Shown here piece by piece: positions 36,944 to 37,694 of a stretch of 37,694 nt of DNA (the stretch's first letter is position 1; the number at the start of each line of letters is the position of its first letter). The notes below the pieces were generated by a model. The model saw only the letters and a list, made by a program, of their open reading frames with translations. It had not been told where the DNA came from and made no database searches. Where the stretch lies: NCBI GenBank assembly GCA_023091735.1, contig JALKBU010000478.1, positions 1 through 37,694 on the forward strand, in the 5' to 3' direction. Made by a program: the position numbers and the translations under genes. The DNA is from Trichomonas tenax. Its lineage: Eukaryota > Parabasalia > Trichomonadida > Trichomonadidae.

Positions 36944-37180
36944 TCATGAATAATTATTCGAATAAATCCAGAAATCATGAACCATTTCGTCATCATTATA
37001 ATCTTTGTCATCATTAAATTCATAATAAAAATCTTTATATGTTTCTTTAAATTCGGCGAAAGGAATAGGATGCTTTAAAATGAGATGGAACTCTGATGGT
37101 ACTGTATAAGTTTTGCCTTTTAATACGAAAGTAAATCTTTCATATTCTACTTCAAAATATTTTTTTAAGATAATAAACAT
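36944..37180 (-). CDS. small acidic hypothetical protein of the mobile-element block
   Basis: A 78-residue ORF: a basic/aromatic N-terminal half (ILKKYFEVEYERFTFVLKGK, EFHLILKHPIPFAEF) and an acidic Tyr/Asp-rich end (EFNDDKDYNDDEMVHDFW). It is divergent from the next ORF with only 36 bases between the two ATGs, suggesting a shared promoter. No family recognised. Confidence 0.5.
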   Translation of the reverse strand: MFIILKKYFEVEYERFTFVLKGKTYTVPSEFHLILKHPIPFAEFKETYKDFYYEFNDDKDYNDDEMVHDFWIYSNNYS

Positions 37181-37216
37181 CTATGTCAATTCCCATTCGC
37201 TAAAGAAAGAGAAGAA

Positions 37217-37606
37217 ATGCAAAAAGTAATTAAAAACAAAGACGAAGAGATTAAAGAAAGAATTCCTCGTTCAGTTCCGATGCATAAAAAACGAAATTAT
37301 AAATATATGATATATACCGAAGACGTGGATGATTCAGAACTAATTAAATTAAATTTAGTAAGAAGGAATAACAGAACTTTTAGCGCTGTCGCAAAAATAA
37401 AGAATAGTGATAAATGCTGGTTCTTTAGAGAGAATTTACCAATATCAATGACTCCAAACGAAGACGTCAAAGATATTGTTCGTAAATCATTTGCAGGTGC
37501 TGATTACAAAATAAAGGGTACAACTATATTAATTCACAAAAATCATTTACCTCTATTACATCAAAAAATTTCTTTATACTTCGATACGTTCAGAGATGAG
37601 AAATAA
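37217..37606 (+). CDS. basic hypothetical protein of the mobile-element block
   Basis: A 129-residue intact ORF. It begins with a charged helix (MQKVIKNKDEEIKERIPRSV), then the basic MHKKRNYKYM. A likely alpha/beta fold follows (SELIKLNLVRRNNRTFSAVA, CWFFRENLPISM), and it closes with HLPLLHQKISLYFDTF. A purine-rich leader (AAAGAAAGAGAAGAA) precedes the ATG in place of a TCA element. It might bind nucleic acid; the family is unknown. Confidence 0.55.
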   Translation: MQKVIKNKDEEIKERIPRSVPMHKKRNYKYMIYTEDVDDSELIKLNLVRRNNRTFSAVAKIKNSDKCWFFRENLPISMTPNEDVKDIVRKSFAGADYKIKGTTILIHKNHLPLLHQKISLYFDTFRDEK

Positions 37607-37694
37607 AAACACATTTTATTTTTGTATAAATGCTTCAAGAACTATATCAAAACTCTCGTTGGAAGACATTTAATAAATTTTATCCGATAGCTGC

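Larger units (their letters stand above)
35549..37694. mobile_element. Maverick/Polinton-like block, right end beyond window (tentative)
   Basis: A run of short intact ORFs on both strands (36293+, 36944-, 37217+), a decayed ORF, hairpins and a 34-bp direct repeat. One ORF is homologous to the fragment at 23.4 kb. The ORFs lack the TCA initiator seen at host genes. Hallmark Maverick genes would lie outside the window, so the class is unproven. Confidence 0.4.

Noticed and set aside
1..37694. CRISPR arrays, bacterial operons, rRNA genes
   Set aside because: No regularly spaced repeats, ribosome-binding sites or rRNA-like sequence seen; the window is eukaryotic.

Overview
This is about 38 kb of AT-rich nuclear DNA from a protist. 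The best fit is a parabasalid (Trichomonas/Tritrichomonas-like). That rests on compact genes with no introns I can see, an Inr-like TCA element within about 25 bases of most start codons, and long AT-rich spacers. It also rests on gene families I associate with trichomonads: N-terminal-domain ankyrin proteins, TCAF/M60-like proteins and large beta-helix proteins. The species is an inference; no rRNA or other marker is present.

Left part (1-14 kb): a decayed unknown gene (501-950), a MED6-like Mediator subunit (1341-1916), a broken family gene on the minus strand (2096-3482), a CYFIP/Sra1 subunit of the WAVE actin-regulatory complex (4363-7968), an ankyrin protein (8644-10425), a decayed surface-protein-like fragment (about 10571-11095), and a TCAF/M60-like protein with an MGC acylation signal but no protease motif (11792-13735). 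Middle (14-28 kb): an unknown Pro-rich protein (14396-15211), a 5'-truncated and frameshifted TOR kinase (15670-18155), a FAD/NAD(P)-binding protein of probable bacterial type (19102-21021), a small gene with one nonsense codon (21237-21683), a mobile-element-like island (23434-24070), NOP56 (24569-26245) and a PDI-like ER protein (26483-27940). Right part (28-38 kb): a cytosolic beta-helix protein (28943-31264), a macrodomain protein (31836-32627), a small ORF (33009-33302), an Rrp6-like protein with every exonuclease residue replaced (33420-35384), and a second mobile-element-like block (35549 to the end). One ORF of this block is homologous to the ORF in the 23.4 kb island.

The genes do not form one pathway. 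They cover transcription (MED6), RNA processing (NOP56, Rrp6-like), actin signalling (CYFIP), growth signalling (broken TOR), ADP-ribose metabolism (macrodomain) and ER folding (PDI). Two themes stand out. First, intact housekeeping genes alternate with relics at every stage of decay. Second, the spacers carry shared signals: a TGACATGTAAA/TTTACATGTCA motif near many gene starts, Inr-like TCA elements, and several 100-130 bp inverted-repeat units that look like MITEs. ORFs in the mobile-element-like blocks mostly lack the TCA element and instead sit beside hairpins and a 34-bp direct repeat.
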